In this document: positions 1-19,806 of the stretch, piece after piece | Layout: each line of letters begins with the position of its first letter | How positions within the stretch are numbered: the stretch's first letter is position 1 | Assembly: GCA_964019155.1 (NCBI GenBank) | Contig: OZ025245.1 | Coordinates: forward strand, 3,568,238-3,632,237 | Length of the DNA: 64,000 bases | Origin: Osedax fenrisi | Taxonomy: Eukaryota; Annelida; Polychaeta; Sabellida; Siboglinidae | Direction of reading: 5' to 3' | The notes under the pieces: model-generated | The model's input: the letters and a program-made list of their open reading frames with translations, nothing else | What the model was told of the DNA's origin: nothing | The model's database searches: none | Position numbers and translations under genes: made by a program

Positions 1-2
1 TT

Positions 3-1154
3 ATTGACGACATAGCTATTTCAATTGACTCCAACTCCCCTACGTATTTAATACTTCTTGACCTTTCGTCTGCATTTGACACTGTTAACCATGCTATTCT
101 TAGTAATAGACTAAATTCTATTGGAATTCATGGCCAAGTTCATAACTGGCTGATGTCATTTGTTTCGAATAGATCGTATTCTATTAGGATTAATAACTCG
201 TCCTCTTCTCAATTCACTCAAGCTCATGGTGTCCCTCAGGGGTCAGTTCTTGGGCCAATTCTTTTCATTATCTACATTCTCCCCATCCAAGCCATTATCT
301 CCAAATATCCTCTCGTTAAATATCATCTATATGCTGATGATCTCCAACTGTATACCTCATTCCCACCCCATACTGATCATATTCACATAGAGTCATCTCT
401 TTCATCATGCCTGGCTGATCTACGTTCTTGGTTCTCTGTGAATTCACTCTCTCTCAATATTACTAAAACTGATTCTATAATATTTTCTAAATCCAATACA
501 TTTTTCAAACTTACCTCTCCTGATCTCCTTTCAATTCCCACCTCCTCAATAGTTACCACCCTTGGCATTAGGCTATCTTCTAACCTCGACTTCTCATCCC
601 AAATTTCTACTATTATACAAAAGGCCCAATACTTCATCTATAACATTTCTAAAGTACGAAGAAAGCTTACTTTCTCTGTCACTCTTAATCTAATTAATAC
701 TCTAGTATTTAGTCGCATCAGATATTGTATGTCATTATACACATCCATATCCATCCGACTCCTAAGGAAATTAGAATCTATACAACGTCGATCGGTGCGT
801 CTCCTCTACTGCCTGAGAAAAGATGATCATACGTCAATAACACTGCTAATGAAGACCCTCGGGTGGCTTCCTGCTAGAAAACTGGCCGAATATCAACTTC
901 TCTGTTTGGCCCATAAAGTCGTTTATACTGGAGAACCTGAATATCTAGCTGATCTGATTAAACCATTCTCTACGAGAGTTCAAAGATCAGCTAACCGTTA
1001 CCAGATACACGCACCTTCAGCGCACTCGACTACTGGTCTTCTGGCGTTCTCGGTGTCTGCTCCTCACTACTGGAATCGACTGCCTCTATTCATTAGATCA
1101 TGTTCGAATCTAATCAGATTTAGAAAACTAATGTATGTATTATTATCTAAATAA
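3..1154 (+). CDS. LINE reverse transcriptase, C-terminal half (partial)
   Basis: The frame is open from base 3, before the first ATG at 153, so the true start lies upstream of the window. RT motifs appear in order: LLDLSSAFDT (motif A, first catalytic Asp), HGVPQGSVLGP (motif B) and YADDLQLY (motif C, catalytic DD). The thumb and the C-terminal region follow. That region holds the LGWLPARKLAEYQLL and APHYWNRLPLFIRS blocks typical of the L2/CR1/Jockey group. The product would copy element RNA at the target site by target-primed reverse transcription. The visible part has no stop or frameshift, which suggests a young copy. The endonuclease domain expected upstream is outside the window. I am sure of the family level and less sure of the clade. 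Confidence 0.9.
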   Translation: MDDIAISIDSNSPTYLILLDLSSAFDTVNHAILSNRLNSIGIHGQVHNWLMSFVSNRSYSIRINNSSSSQFTQAHGVPQGSVLGPILFIIYILPIQAIISKYPLVKYHLYADDLQLYTSFPPHTDHIHIESSLSSCLADLRSWFSVNSLSLNITKTDSIIFSKSNTFFKLTSPDLLSIPTSSIVTTLGIRLSSNLDFSSQISTIIQKAQYFIYNISKVRRKLTFSVTLNLINTLVFSRIRYCMSLYTSISIRLLRKLESIQRRSVRLLYCLRKDDHTSITLLMKTLGWLPARKLAEYQLLCLAHKVVYTGEPEYLADLIKPFSTRVQRSANRYQIHAPSAHSTTGLLAFSVSAPHYWNRLPLFIRSCSNLIRFRKLMYVLLSK

Positions 1155-1247
1155 TCTCACCTTTGTTATACTTGAGTTATATTTACTATTTTTCATTTAA
1201 TTCGACGACAATGAATTATATTAATTCTGGAGTCACAAAACAATAAA

Positions 1248-9424
<8,177 letters not shown>

Positions 9425-9777
9425 TATAATTGAATGTATATTATTAGTAGTTTATATATTTAATATACGAGGGTGATATATTGAAGTAGTATTAGGTTAT
9501 TATTTAAAAACATTATTTGATCTAAACCTAAAATATATACAAGTAACTACACATCTTAAAATTAATTATATTTATTGTATTGTATTTATTATAATGTGTA
9601 TCATTAATTTATTTAAATTTAAATTCATTTTTTGAACACAAAATATGATAATTAATATATTTGTTATATATTTAATACGGAAATATAATTATTAAATGAT
9701 CTTATTATCGATTATTAATATGTATTATTATCAATATATTGTGAGTGTATACTTAATAGATAAGTGATTATGTATAC

Positions 9778-9843
9778 TACTTCTACACCTAATACCATCT
9801 AGGAACTGTTTAGCGTTCCTAGATGGTATTTGGTGTAGACGTA
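9778..9843. repeat. 29-bp-stem hairpin, 8-nt loop
   Basis: The left arm 9778-9806 and right arm 9815-9843 are inverted copies with two mismatches (27 of 29 pair). The arms are built around CCATCTAGGAAC and GTTCCTAGATGG. The loop is TGTTTAGC. It could be a miRNA-precursor-like hairpin or a tiny palindromic MITE; the sequence does not decide. Confidence 0.8.
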
Positions 9844-10103
9844 TTCGGTGAACATGTTTCATTAATAAAGTTATATTTATAATAAATATATTAATATGAA
9901 TATCAATGTAATATTAAAATATACGATACATGTAAAATATATTTATAACAAAAATATCGATTTCTATAGAAATCAAATGAATCAAAATGTATTGCATAAT
10001 AAGATGTTGAATTGTATGGCGAATTTTAATTGTATTATTGATTATTAATAGAATAGTATTTATAATTGTAAATATAAAATAAAACTTTTCACTGAACTAT
10101 ATG

Positions 10104-10143
10104 TTATAATGTGTGCCTGTATATCGAACGGCGTTAGGCACAC

Positions 10144-10148
<5 letters not shown>
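10104..10148. repeat. Short hairpin with 10-bp stem
   Basis: ATGTGTGCCT is followed about 17 nt later by AGGCACACAT, a perfect 10-bp inverted pair, next to a TA microsatellite. Probably the remnant of a small inverted-repeat element. Confidence 0.55.
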
Positions 10149-10179
<31 letters not shown>

Positions 10180-11004
10180 CTATACATTAATAATATTACG
10201 ATGCATTATATATGTCTATATATATTGTACAGTATGCAGGATATAGCGAATTTAACAATATTAAAATATAATTAAAAAATATAAACTAAAAATATAACAT
10301 AATTTAATAATTAATTAAATATGTTTTGTATTAGTGAATATTATTCACTGAATACATTTGAAAATGGTGTATAAAATATAAAATAAATAATAAAAGAAAA
10401 TGTCGATAAATAAATATAACAAAAATGTATATGAATAAACAAAAATATTGTTAAAAAATTGAGCAATATATAAATATTATAATCTAATTACATTAAGTTA
10501 GATGAAATAAATAAAATAGAAATAACAATGACAAAATTGAACAATACAATTTAATAAATTCTATAGAATATCGATAGAGCGTAACTTTAATTGTTCTATA
10601 TGACGTATACTATTATGAATAATGTAAACATTCACACGTATGTGTTTCTAGAGACTATGTCATATTTTATAATTATTTTCTATCAACTGACTTAGGAAAT
10701 TAATGTAACGGTGAAAATATATACAACCTATATGTAGAATAATATGATATAAAATCATATAATAATGAATGGAAATTAGGAATGAGATAACATTCATTAT
10801 TTATTGACAAATATATATATATATATAATTATTATTAATTATGTATTATAAATAATATCATATAATCATAAACATATAATTGTTAACATAAACTATTTAC
10901 CAAACATATGGTTTATAATATGTGAAACTATAATACATTGTGTACATTATATATTATTAATACACACATTAATAAATCAGTAATTCATATTATAATTACT
11001 TCAA

Positions 11005-12156
11005 ATGAAATACATTGTAACATCTATATTGATTCTACTTGACTTGTCGTCGGCTTTCGATACGTTAGACCATAATATTCTTATTCGAAGATTAGAGAAC
11101 ATTGGTATTAAAGATTCTGTCCTTAGTTGGTTTACATCCTACCTAATTAACAGATCCTTTTCTATATGTATAGATAACGCCATAACAGAACCCCGCCACA
11201 CAACTCATGGTGTACCCCAAGGTTCTGTTTTAGGTCAAATTCTCTTTAATATATATATTTCCCCTTTACTTTACTTACTTGACGAATACCCCGATATACA
11301 CTTTCACTCATATGCGGATGACTTACAGCTATACTGTAATTTACCTGACCCAATCAATAACATAAATACTATAAATAAATGCATTAATGACATTAGTAAA
11401 TGGTTTTCAAATAACTCCCTACTATTGAATAGCCTTAAAACAAAAGCTTTATTAATAAATACATCCCCAGGACATCATTCCATACCACCTATTATTATTA
11501 ATAATCATATTATAGAATACTATAACCAAGCTAAAAACCTCGGCCTCACACTTGACCAAAAGCTGTCTTATCTACCACATATAACTAATATATCGAAGTC
11601 CATTAATTACACCTTACATACGATCCGACTTATTAGACCTTCTATAACTACTGAACTTGCCAAACTACTAGTTACTTACTTAATACTGCCCCGACTTGAC
11701 TACTGTAACTCTACTTTAAATTCACTCCCAGCACATACTATCAAAATGCTCACTAAATTACAATATAGAGCCATCAGAACCATTTTCAGGATAAAAAAAT
11801 ACTCAAGACAACATATCACACCTTATATGAAATCCATTCACTGGCTACCCATCCCTTACCGCATACAATACAAAGTACTCCTACTGACCCACCATGCCAC
11901 CCATAATAATAAACCTGACTATCTTACTGAACTACTTACGAACTACAAGTCATCCCGACCACAACGAACAATACATAATTACAAACTAAATATACCAATA
12001 ACTTTATCACTAAATAAAAAACAGGAATCTTCTTTTTCTATAATATCACCTAAACTATGGAACTCCCTACCTCACTCAATTAGATCTATAGTTTCTGACC
12101 ACACCTTTAAAGTCAAATTGAAAACACATCTATTTAATATAGCTTATAATAATTAA
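11005..12156 (+). CDS. LINE reverse transcriptase, 5'-truncated copy
   Basis: 383 codons, uninterrupted. RT motif A (LLDLSSAFDTLDH) lies only about 10 residues from the first Met; HGVPQGSVLGQ (motif B) and YADDLQLY (motif C) follow. The C-terminal region carries IHWLPIPYRIQYKVLL and SPKLWNSLPHSIRS, as in L2/CR1-like LINEs. An in-frame TAA sits four codons before the ATG. The fingers part of RT and the endonuclease are missing, so this is a dead-on-arrival copy truncated at about 11005 and the ATG is probably not a functional start. The protein differs clearly from the LINE at 3-1154, so it is a different family. The intact frame suggests recent insertion. Confidence 0.85.
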   Translation: MKYIVTSILILLDLSSAFDTLDHNILIRRLENIGIKDSVLSWFTSYLINRSFSICIDNAITEPRHTTHGVPQGSVLGQILFNIYISPLLYLLDEYPDIHFHSYADDLQLYCNLPDPINNINTINKCINDISKWFSNNSLLLNSLKTKALLINTSPGHHSIPPIIINNHIIEYYNQAKNLGLTLDQKLSYLPHITNISKSINYTLHTIRLIRPSITTELAKLLVTYLILPRLDYCNSTLNSLPAHTIKMLTKLQYRAIRTIFRIKKYSRQHITPYMKSIHWLPIPYRIQYKVLLLTHHATHNNKPDYLTELLTNYKSSRPQRTIHNYKLNIPITLSLNKKQESSFSIISPKLWNSLPHSIRSIVSDHTFKVKLKTHLFNIAYNN

Positions 12157-12560
12157 TATACGATACACCGCCGAAAACTCATTACTGATGTTGATCGCAG
12201 TGTCTAAACAAATTGGTTACAAGATTACAAGGTTATATATCTAAGTATACGACTTTCTTTCACAATTATATTATAAACAAACAATGCATTTAAATATAAT
12301 TGCTGCCTCGCTAGATATATAGTGTATGCCATCTCGATGAGCTAACAATAATTTCCGATCTCACTAATTTTAGATAATATTAATTATACTGTATATTAAA
12401 ATGTACATTATGCTTTAATACTTATTATATTACTTATTAAATACTATTATATTATATTATATCATTATACCTATTATATTATATCAATTATATTTCAATA
12501 TAATATTTATCGATTATAATCGATAATTATAGATATCTATAGATACCAATTATGATTTTA
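12157..12560 (+). other. Probable LINE 3' UTR grading into AT-rich DNA
   Basis: The first 200-250 bases after the LINE stop are less AT-rich than what follows and are probably its 3' UTR. After about 12400 the sequence becomes imperfect TATTA-type repeats, which may be a decayed tail. I see no clear end or target-site duplication. Confidence 0.5.
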
Positions 12561-12614
12561 TTATTTAATATTCAAATTGATACACTGACATAATTATAAA
12601 TAACATCACATTTA

Positions 12615-12620
12615 CAAAAG

Positions 12621-12662
<42 letters not shown>

Positions 12663-12713
12663 GAGCATGTATCTATGCGTATACATATTTGGTTATATAT
12701 ATATAATACAATC

Positions 12714-12747
<34 letters not shown>

Positions 12748-13060
12748 GATTACACATATTATCTCTCATATATTCAAATATATGTACAATATTATAAATG
12801 CATATATATTTAAACATATAATATGCCTTTATATATCAATACATATGGATATTCGTATATGAGTATATGCGTATACAGTGTATATGTGTATGTATATATT
12901 AACATATATGTATACGTGAATACGCATACATACAGTGTAATAATCATATATATTAGAATACCTAATTGTAATTTCTATGATAATAATGTACACATTCATT
13001 ATAACCACTCTCATAATAGTTCGATCTATCAATAAACGCATATATGAATATTCGATATAA
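12615..13060. repeat. TA/TATG microsatellite cluster
   Basis: (AT)n at about 12619-12656 and (TA)n at about 12716-12747, then degenerate TATG/TACA alternation. Open frames over it translate to Tyr/Ile repeats and are not genes. Confidence 0.85.
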
Positions 13061-13185
13061 AGAAACTTTCTTTATATCTATGGTATGAATATACGAACGA
13101 TGTCGCACGCACTTATATTAGATTTTATTTCAGTGATATGATATTATAAAATAGTAATCTAGAATCACGCATTTTCATTGGTCAT

Positions 13186-13612
13186 GTGGCCCGTATTGCT
13201 AACATTAGGTGGCCCGTATTGCAAACATTTGATACACCTGTTAAATGACCCCCCACGCACTTAATATTGAATATAAAGTCGATTGTATATATTTATATTC
13301 TTCGTATTTAATTAATCTTTCCAATTGTGCTTTGAATTATTTAATTAATGTTAGATTTATTAACGAAATTGGTGGATAAATAAATAATTATTTAGTAAAT
13401 TTTCATTTGTAAACTATTTGTTGATATAATGATCAATATTAGAAATATAAATGCAAATATTAAAATAAAAAATATCCCTTATTAATAGAAATATGATACT
13501 GAATAAATCTTGTATATATTTTTTTTTGATTTGAACAATAGTTACTGAGATATCGCAGTGGCCCGTATTACACACTGGCCCGTATTAGACATAATTCGCC
13601 TACTATAATCAT
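13186..13612. mobile_element. Probable MITE remnant with repeated GGCCCGTATT motif
   Basis: TGGCCCGTATT occurs four times in the same orientation: two copies near 13187-13220 and two near 13559-13592. The right edge, read inward, is TAGGCGAATTATG followed by CTAATACGGG. This resembles the end of the element at 15332-16223 (TAGGGGAAAGTAACC followed by TAATACGG). No matching left end was found, so borders are uncertain. Confidence 0.45.
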
Positions 13613-14240
13613 CTCTTTTAAATATTGTATATTTATAACATTTTATTTTATTATATAGATAGTATTCATATATATAAAAGTTAAATAGTGACTCTATTAT
13701 TAGATGATGGTAAGATGAAGACAACGAGTATATGATACTATGTAATATATATGTATCTATAGGATTTATGAATATATTTTAATCATTTAATATATTATTA
13801 ATAATATATTATATATACTCAGAAAATGTTATAAAGATTCATCAAAAGGTTCAACATTGAGGGGAATTGAAAAAAGTGAAAAAATGATTAAAATGTTCAG
13901 AAATATATAGATTCCTAAAGTTTTACTTTTATATTGTTTTTTTTTGATGAGCTGATATTTTAACATTCAAATTTATTATACTTATTTTTACTTTTAAATA
14001 ACATGTTATATATCATTATTTAGATAATAAATTTTGATATTTAAAAATAAAATTAAAATATAAAAATAAACGAACTCCTAAGAGTTTTTTTTAAATAAAT
14101 ATATAATTTATATATAATTTTAAAGTAAATATTTTATATTTAAAAAATATCATCTACTATAAAATTAATAATTTATTTGTTGTTGTAAATTTGTATTGTC
14201 ACCCTTAAGGAGATAGTTTTTGTATGGCAGCATATATTTA
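13613..14240. other. AT-rich DNA, nothing recognised
   Basis: AT-rich intergenic or intronic sequence. No coding pattern, TIR or long repeat seen. Confidence 0.6.
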
Positions 14241-14242
14241 TT

Positions 14243-14510
14243 TAAAAAAGAAAACTTTACTGTTGATTCCTCATATTTATTAAATACATATACTATTTTG
14301 TATTTTATACTAGATATAATGATATATTTATTTTAAAAAGAAAACTTTACTGTTGATTCCTCATATTTATTAAATACATATACTATTTTGTATTTTATAC
14401 TAGATATAATGATTTAATATATTATTAAATTTAATTTCATAAATAAAATAGCAGCATATATTGATTTAATATACTATTAAATTTAATTTCATAAATAAAA
14501 TGTAATACTA
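14243..14510. repeat. Two neighbouring tandem duplications (90-bp and 52-bp periods)
   Basis: A segment beginning AAAACTTTACTGTTG occurs at 14251 and again at 14341 (period 90). Directly after it, a segment beginning GATTTAATATA occurs at about 14411 and 14463 (period 52). GCAGCATATATT occurs near 14228 and 14451, tying the two duplications together. Copies are nearly identical, so the duplications are recent. Confidence 0.85.
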
Positions 14511-15331
<821 letters not shown>

Positions 15332-15333
<2 letters not shown>

Positions 15334-16223
15334 TGAAAGTAACCGAATACAGACACTCTCGGTATCTCAGAAACCATAAATCCTACAAAAAAATGTTTAA
15401 CTAATAAAATATTCATAATTATAAAAATAGTCTAAAAAAGTATTTTTTTATTTTTGAATGATACAAAATATTGCTAATATATCCAATAAACTGATTTTTT
15501 TATTACGTTTTTAAATTTATGAAAAATAAGGTAAACTTTCTCAAGATTATACAAATGTATCGATATAAAATATAACACTATATTATTAAAAAATAAAGCA
15601 TTCTAAAAATTGTATTTTTAATTTCTATATTTTGTATCAAATATTCATTAAGTTATAAGCATATAACTAGAGGTCATATAAGTTCCTAATACGGACACTC
15701 TAAATGTCTTAATACGGACACCCTATAACCAATCAGCGCGCAGCATATGAACAATTCTTATTTTCATAAAAATCGCGTGCGTTATAATATTAATACCACC
15801 AATAAAGCTAATTCTAAAAAAATTATTATTTAGATACTTAAATTGTATTATTAATTAAAAAATAATAAAAATAAATTAATTATTAACTAATTAAATTACA
15901 ATAAATTTGTTATAAAATTAATTATAAATAACGTAATTGTAATTTGTCTGATTGATTCATCAATAATATATAGTGTATCTAGTCGTATACAGGGTGTCCG
16001 TATTATAACACAGGGTTTCCGTATTCGGACATGGGTACCGAATACGGACACCCCCGTTATATATGGAATTAAAAGATTAAAAACAATTTTAAAATTACAA
16101 TAATATCTATAATCATATAATATTAATATATTATAATTTTTGATAAAATAATGATAAAAATAATGAGTCATAAAAAGTTAATACCATTTATTGTTAAAGT
16201 TTCCGTATTAGGTTACTTTCCCC
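15332..16223. mobile_element. Non-autonomous TIR element, family A (892 bp, TA target)
   Basis: The ends are inverted: GGTGAAAGTAACCGAATAC on the left and, read inward from the right, GGGGAAAGTAACCTAATAC, each flanked by TA. Inside are further copies of AATACGGACA in both orientations (near 15691, 15711, 15995, 16015, 16032, 16199), arranged subterminally. TA duplication and short TIRs fit the Tc1/mariner type of transposition. No transposase frame is present, so mobilisation would need an enzyme from elsewhere. It sits just upstream of a DNAJC10-like exon, probably in an intron. Confidence 0.8.
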
Positions 16224-16345
16224 TACATGTATTTAAATTAGACAGATTATAAATTAGGTTAATAAATTATTGATTCCTTCTCAAATTTAAATAAATTCAG
16301 TCTGGCGTAATAATATTCGTAACAATAACAATAATACTACAACAG

Positions 16346-16482
16346 ATGCACAGAGGAAATAATGAGATAATCGTGGCGTCTATTGATTGTGAAAAGTACG
16401 GGTATACCTGTAGAAAATACAAAGAACAAAGGTTCCCCAGTATCAGACTTTATAAACCTAATTCGGACGAAAATGATTTCGA
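16346..16482 (+). CDS. DNAJC10/ERdj5-like gene, exon (thioredoxin domain, second half)
   Basis: 137-bp exon between an acceptor (ACAACAG before 16346) and a donor (GTTAGT from 16483). It encodes VASIDCEKYGYTCRKY and QRFPSIRLYKP. This is the thioredoxin-fold pattern VDC-x6-C followed by YPT/FPS (cis-Pro) and a beta strand. Spacing and residues agree with the penultimate thioredoxin domain of ERdj5, an ER-lumenal J-protein and disulfide reductase acting in ER-associated degradation. It ends after two bases of a codon; the next exon (17501) begins with the third and the joined reading continues. The exon carrying the CxxC of this domain should lie upstream and was not found. Assigned from remembered family sequence. 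Confidence 0.75.
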
Positions 16483-16668
16483 GTTAGTAGGCCTACTGTA
16501 TTAATCTACTTTTATAATCCATAATATATATATATAGTCTACTGATTTATAATATTCGTAAACTATAATGTACTAAAATTTAATAATATACATATAATAT
16601 ATACAAATATAAGAAACAAATAATAGATATATAATTGATTTTATAAATCATATTCGAATATATATACG

Positions 16669-16856
16669 CAGTCAACTCCCGCTAACTCAGAATCGAAGAA
16701 CAAAATGAGTATGATATATCGAGTTTCTGAGATAAGGAATTATGCTTATATTTATATATATATATATATATATATATTTATCTATATATATAGATACAAA
16801 ACAAATTAGACTCGTACAAAGTTTGAAATAGTGGGGTTTCTAGTTATCGAGAGTTG

Positions 16857-16892
<36 letters not shown>

Positions 16893-17166
16893 TAAGCATA
16901 ATTCCTTATCTCAGAAACTCGATATATCATACTCATTTTGTTCTTCGATTCTGAGTTATATACAGTACACTCTCGTTATCTCAGAATTAAAAGAATCAAA
17001 GAAATTTGTCTGTGATATCAAATTAATTTTGCGTGTATTTACCTAGGTACAAAACCAAATTAAGCATTTGTAAACAAATCTGAGTTAGCGGGGGGTCTGA
17101 GATATAGAGGGTCTGAGTTATCGGGGGGTCTGGGATATAGAGAGTCTGAGATATTGAGAGTTGACC
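16669..17166. mobile_element. Cluster of pogo/Tigger-like MITEs with a 78-bp perfect palindrome arm pair
   Basis: Related ends occur at 16669 (CAGTCAACTCCCGCTAACTC), at about 16859 (inverted, ending GAGAGTTGA), at 16963 (CAGTACACTCTCGTTATCTC) and at 17166 (inverted, ending GAGAGTTGACC). They share CAGTNNACTCYCG followed by TAWCTCAGA. A short element appears to span 16669-16859 and a second 16963-17166. Between them, 16881-16958 is an exact inverted copy of 16683-16760. Pogo-superfamily elements insert at TA, as seen before 16963. No transposase is present. The cluster lies in the intron between two DNAJC10-like exons. Confidence 0.7.
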
Positions 17167-17500
17167 TTATAATATATATAACATTTTACTATTATTTGTT
17201 TCTATCACCAATATATACATATATGTATTATTATTACTATACTGTACAATGTACAATGTACAGTGTACATATATTAAACGTAAATGGTAATATATTGTAA
17301 TAGGTAGCATTACATTATTTATATATATAATATTAATAAATTATACTTATTAAAATAATACTATAATTATATTCCTATCCACAAATGAATATTAATACCC
17401 ATATAAGGAAGTTGTTGTAACTATAGTATACTTATACGTATAAATGAACATTGAGTTATGAATAATAACTTATAATGTAATATTCTTCAACGTTGTATAG

Positions 17501-17567
17501 GTACTTTAATAAGTGGGAGAAGAACGCCATCGAGTTTTATTCGTGGAGTATCGATTTCATCCCTAAG
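17501..17567 (+). CDS. DNAJC10/ERdj5-like gene, exon
   Basis: 67-bp exon with acceptor TTGTATAG and donor GTTTAG. Joined to the exon at 16346-16482 it gives FEYFNKWEKNAIEFYSW and then IDFIPK. This matches the conserved linker of ERdj5 in which a W-x-x-x-A-x-x-x-x-x-W pattern and a Pro precede the last thioredoxin domain. The first base completes a split codon and the exon ends in phase 0. The intron upstream (16483-17500) is lengthened by the MITE cluster. Confidence 0.75.
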
Positions 17568-17582
17568 GTTTAGTATAGTATA

Positions 17583-17616
<34 letters not shown>

Positions 17617-17922
17617 TATAATATATTATAGTATATACCCTATACTATAGACTTTATAGTCATAAGTTTATCATGGTATACTATGGTTATATTCATTATT
17701 TAATATTGATTATAATATAGAAAATATATATATATATATAATTTTAAATATTAATATTTATAATATAAATTTTATATATATTTATTTTTTCCGCAGTTCA
17801 AATAATTAAGTTCTCATTGAGATTCAGTCGTATATATAGAATCATTGAATACATTTTTTCAGATAACCCCATAAGTATTATATAATACTACTTAACCCTG
17901 CTATTAAACATGCGTTCTATAG

Positions 17923-18008
17923 ATAACAGTTGAAATGGACAAACACAAGTTCACTAGATCTATACTACGAGGCAACAAACACAAGTATTGGCTGATGACA
18001 TTCTACGT
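17923..18008 (+). CDS. DNAJC10/ERdj5-like gene, start of last thioredoxin domain
   Basis: 86-bp exon after the acceptor TTCTATAG, in phase with the preceding exon. It encodes ITVEMDKHKFTRSILRG and KYWLMTFYV. Family pattern: a beta strand with Leu/Val-Thr, then F-x-x-x-V/I-L, then W-x-x-x-FYAPWC. Here the sequence reaches FY, and the donor that keeps the frame is a weak GTCAGG at 18009. With that join, residues after FY are V-P-T-P-K-L-S instead of a PWCxxC redox motif, so the domain would lack both active-site cysteines. Acceptor and frame are convincing; the 3' border is less certain. Confidence 0.65.
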
Positions 18009-18055
18009 GTCAGGCAGTCAAATAGTAATTATATTATATTAGCAGTTATCTATAG

Positions 18056-18113
18056 ACCTACACCTAAACTCTCATCCATAATTCGAGAGCTAATATTACA
18101 CAGCATTCTATTT
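18056..18113 (+). CDS. DNAJC10/ERdj5-like gene, small exon after the redox-motif position
   Basis: 58-bp exon between the acceptor TCTATAG and donor GTAAAC. It encodes PTPKLSSIIRELILHSILF, matching the helix after the CxxC motif (family pattern P-x-x-x-x-L/I-A/R-x). The exon starts with one base completing a split codon and ends in phase 0, which is the phase needed by the exon at 19354. The implied upstream intron is only 47 nt. This is very short but not unknown in compact animal introns. From FY to the next VDC the joined protein has nearly the length of the human domain. Confidence 0.5.
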
Positions 18114-19353
18114 GTAAACCACAGATTATAGAAATATTCAAATGACAAGATACATAAATTACCCCCGAACTATTAGGTCACAACCTGTATTACGTAACAC
18201 ACCCGTTTTATTTATCACCCCTCAATCCCTGCTGTATTAAATCACACACCCACATTAGAGCGGCTTGAAAAATATAAAATTTTCAGATAATTTATCGCTT
18301 CAGTGAAATAATATTAGAAAACATGTAATATAATTCAATTCAAAAAAAATTAACTTAATTCGTAAAATATTGAATAGTCAATATGACTTTCAATTTTAAC
18401 ATAGGATTGATAGGAAATCTTATAATGGAGTAGATACAAAATTAATTCAATACATTTTTTAATATACTTCCTATTAATGAATTTTGTCATACGATATATA
18501 TATATATACTAGAATGAAATATTATTAACAGAATAGCAGGAAAAAAAAATTTTAAAATAATAATTTCTGTTATAATTTTATCATTTCTAGGATTGAACTT
18601 TTTATGTTTATTATTTATCGAATATTTTTTGTTTTTTGTTTTTAATAAAAAATAAAATTCAGATTAAGTTTATTATATTCTTAATAAATGTATAATATAT
18701 ATTTACTATATATGATTATAAAAAAAAAAAAAATTTAATATTTTTCTAGGAATAATTTGAATTTTAATGATTTCTATAGAAAAAATAAATATTTTCAAGG
18801 AAAGATGAATAAAAAATGTCTAGGACCTAGTCAATTTTATTTTTTTTACCATAATATAATATTAATTATCATTGAGATGACCGCAATAAAATTTTTGTTA
18901 TATTATATTTTTTTCTAATTTAAAAAAAATAAAAATATTTTGTACTATAAAAAATTTAAAATCTGAATTTGTTAGATACATATTTTGATTTAAATATACT
19001 TAAGTCTATTAAATGCATATTAAATATATAATTAAATTAGAAGACGATATAAATTAATTGATTGTCAAGGTAAAACTAAAAATAAATAAATGCTATGCAT
19101 GCGCAGTAAATTTAGTAATAAACAAGTATTTTTCCTATAAAATGTTATTAAACATCAAATTGACAACTCAATTGAGTATAACACAATGTTTAGTTGTTAC
19201 ACTACTGTTTATATATATTATATGTTTATAGTTTTTACTGAAGCAACATATTTAATGACTGACGAGCCACCCTAACCCACACTGTACTTCATTCAGCTAT
19301 ACAACCTCACCTACCCATAATGTATTATGTCACACCCCACTCCCGCACTGTAG
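18114..19353 (+). other. Intron-like AT-rich stretch
   Basis: No coding pattern recognised between two DNAJC10-like exons. The last 80 bases are C-rich (near 19270-19350), which would serve as the polypyrimidine tract of the acceptor at 19353. Confidence 0.5.
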
Positions 19354-19420
19354 AAACTTCACGAGAAGAGCATAAATATAGCCATGGTAGACTGCAATCA
19401 CAATGAGGACATATGTTCAC
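19354..19420 (+). CDS. DNAJC10/ERdj5-like gene, exon with VDC-x6-C (3' border unresolved)
   Basis: After the acceptor CACTGTAG, phase 0, the sequence encodes KLHEKSINIAMVDC and then NHNEDICSR. VDC-x6-C is the same spacing as in the last thioredoxin domain of ERdj5 and as in the exon at 16346. The frame runs on openly to about 19455, but no good donor in the right phase is visible, so the given end is only the last base of recognisable homology. Confidence 0.5.
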
Positions 19421-19806
19421 GATCTATATTATATAATACTATAATTGATATACCTTTCATATAGTGATATCATTTCTGATATATTGCCGGGGAAATATCA
19501 ATTAATATATAACAATATAAATTAACTGAATAAAATATGTATTATTTAATTTATTCATCTTTATTCTTATCAATATACACACTGTTGCGCACACAAACAC
19601 ATTAAAATATAGAATATTACAATTACTTGCTTAATATTATATTTAAAAGCAGATTTCTTAGATACACAAAACTAATGTTATATATAAACGATAATTAAAT
19701 AGTATAATATTATTAGTTATAACTACTATAGTAGTAATCAATCGGATCTCAATTAGTGTACTGCATAATAATATAAGGTAAACATTGTAATAATACCCGT
19801 ATGTAG

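Larger units (their letters stand above)
9425..11004. other. AT-rich DNA without recognisable gene
   Basis: Very AT-rich sequence with no coding signal that I can support. It contains two hairpins, listed separately, a TA tract near 10147-10173, and a stop codon (TAA at 10993) just upstream of the next LINE frame. Confidence 0.7.

Noticed and set aside
12572..13041. Open frames rich in Tyr/Ile on both strands
   Set aside because: They are TA/TATG microsatellite translations; the same holds for 14985-15209 and 36368-36586.
15896..16171. 91-codon minus-strand frame
   Set aside because: It covers the motif arrays of the family-A element; no protein pattern.
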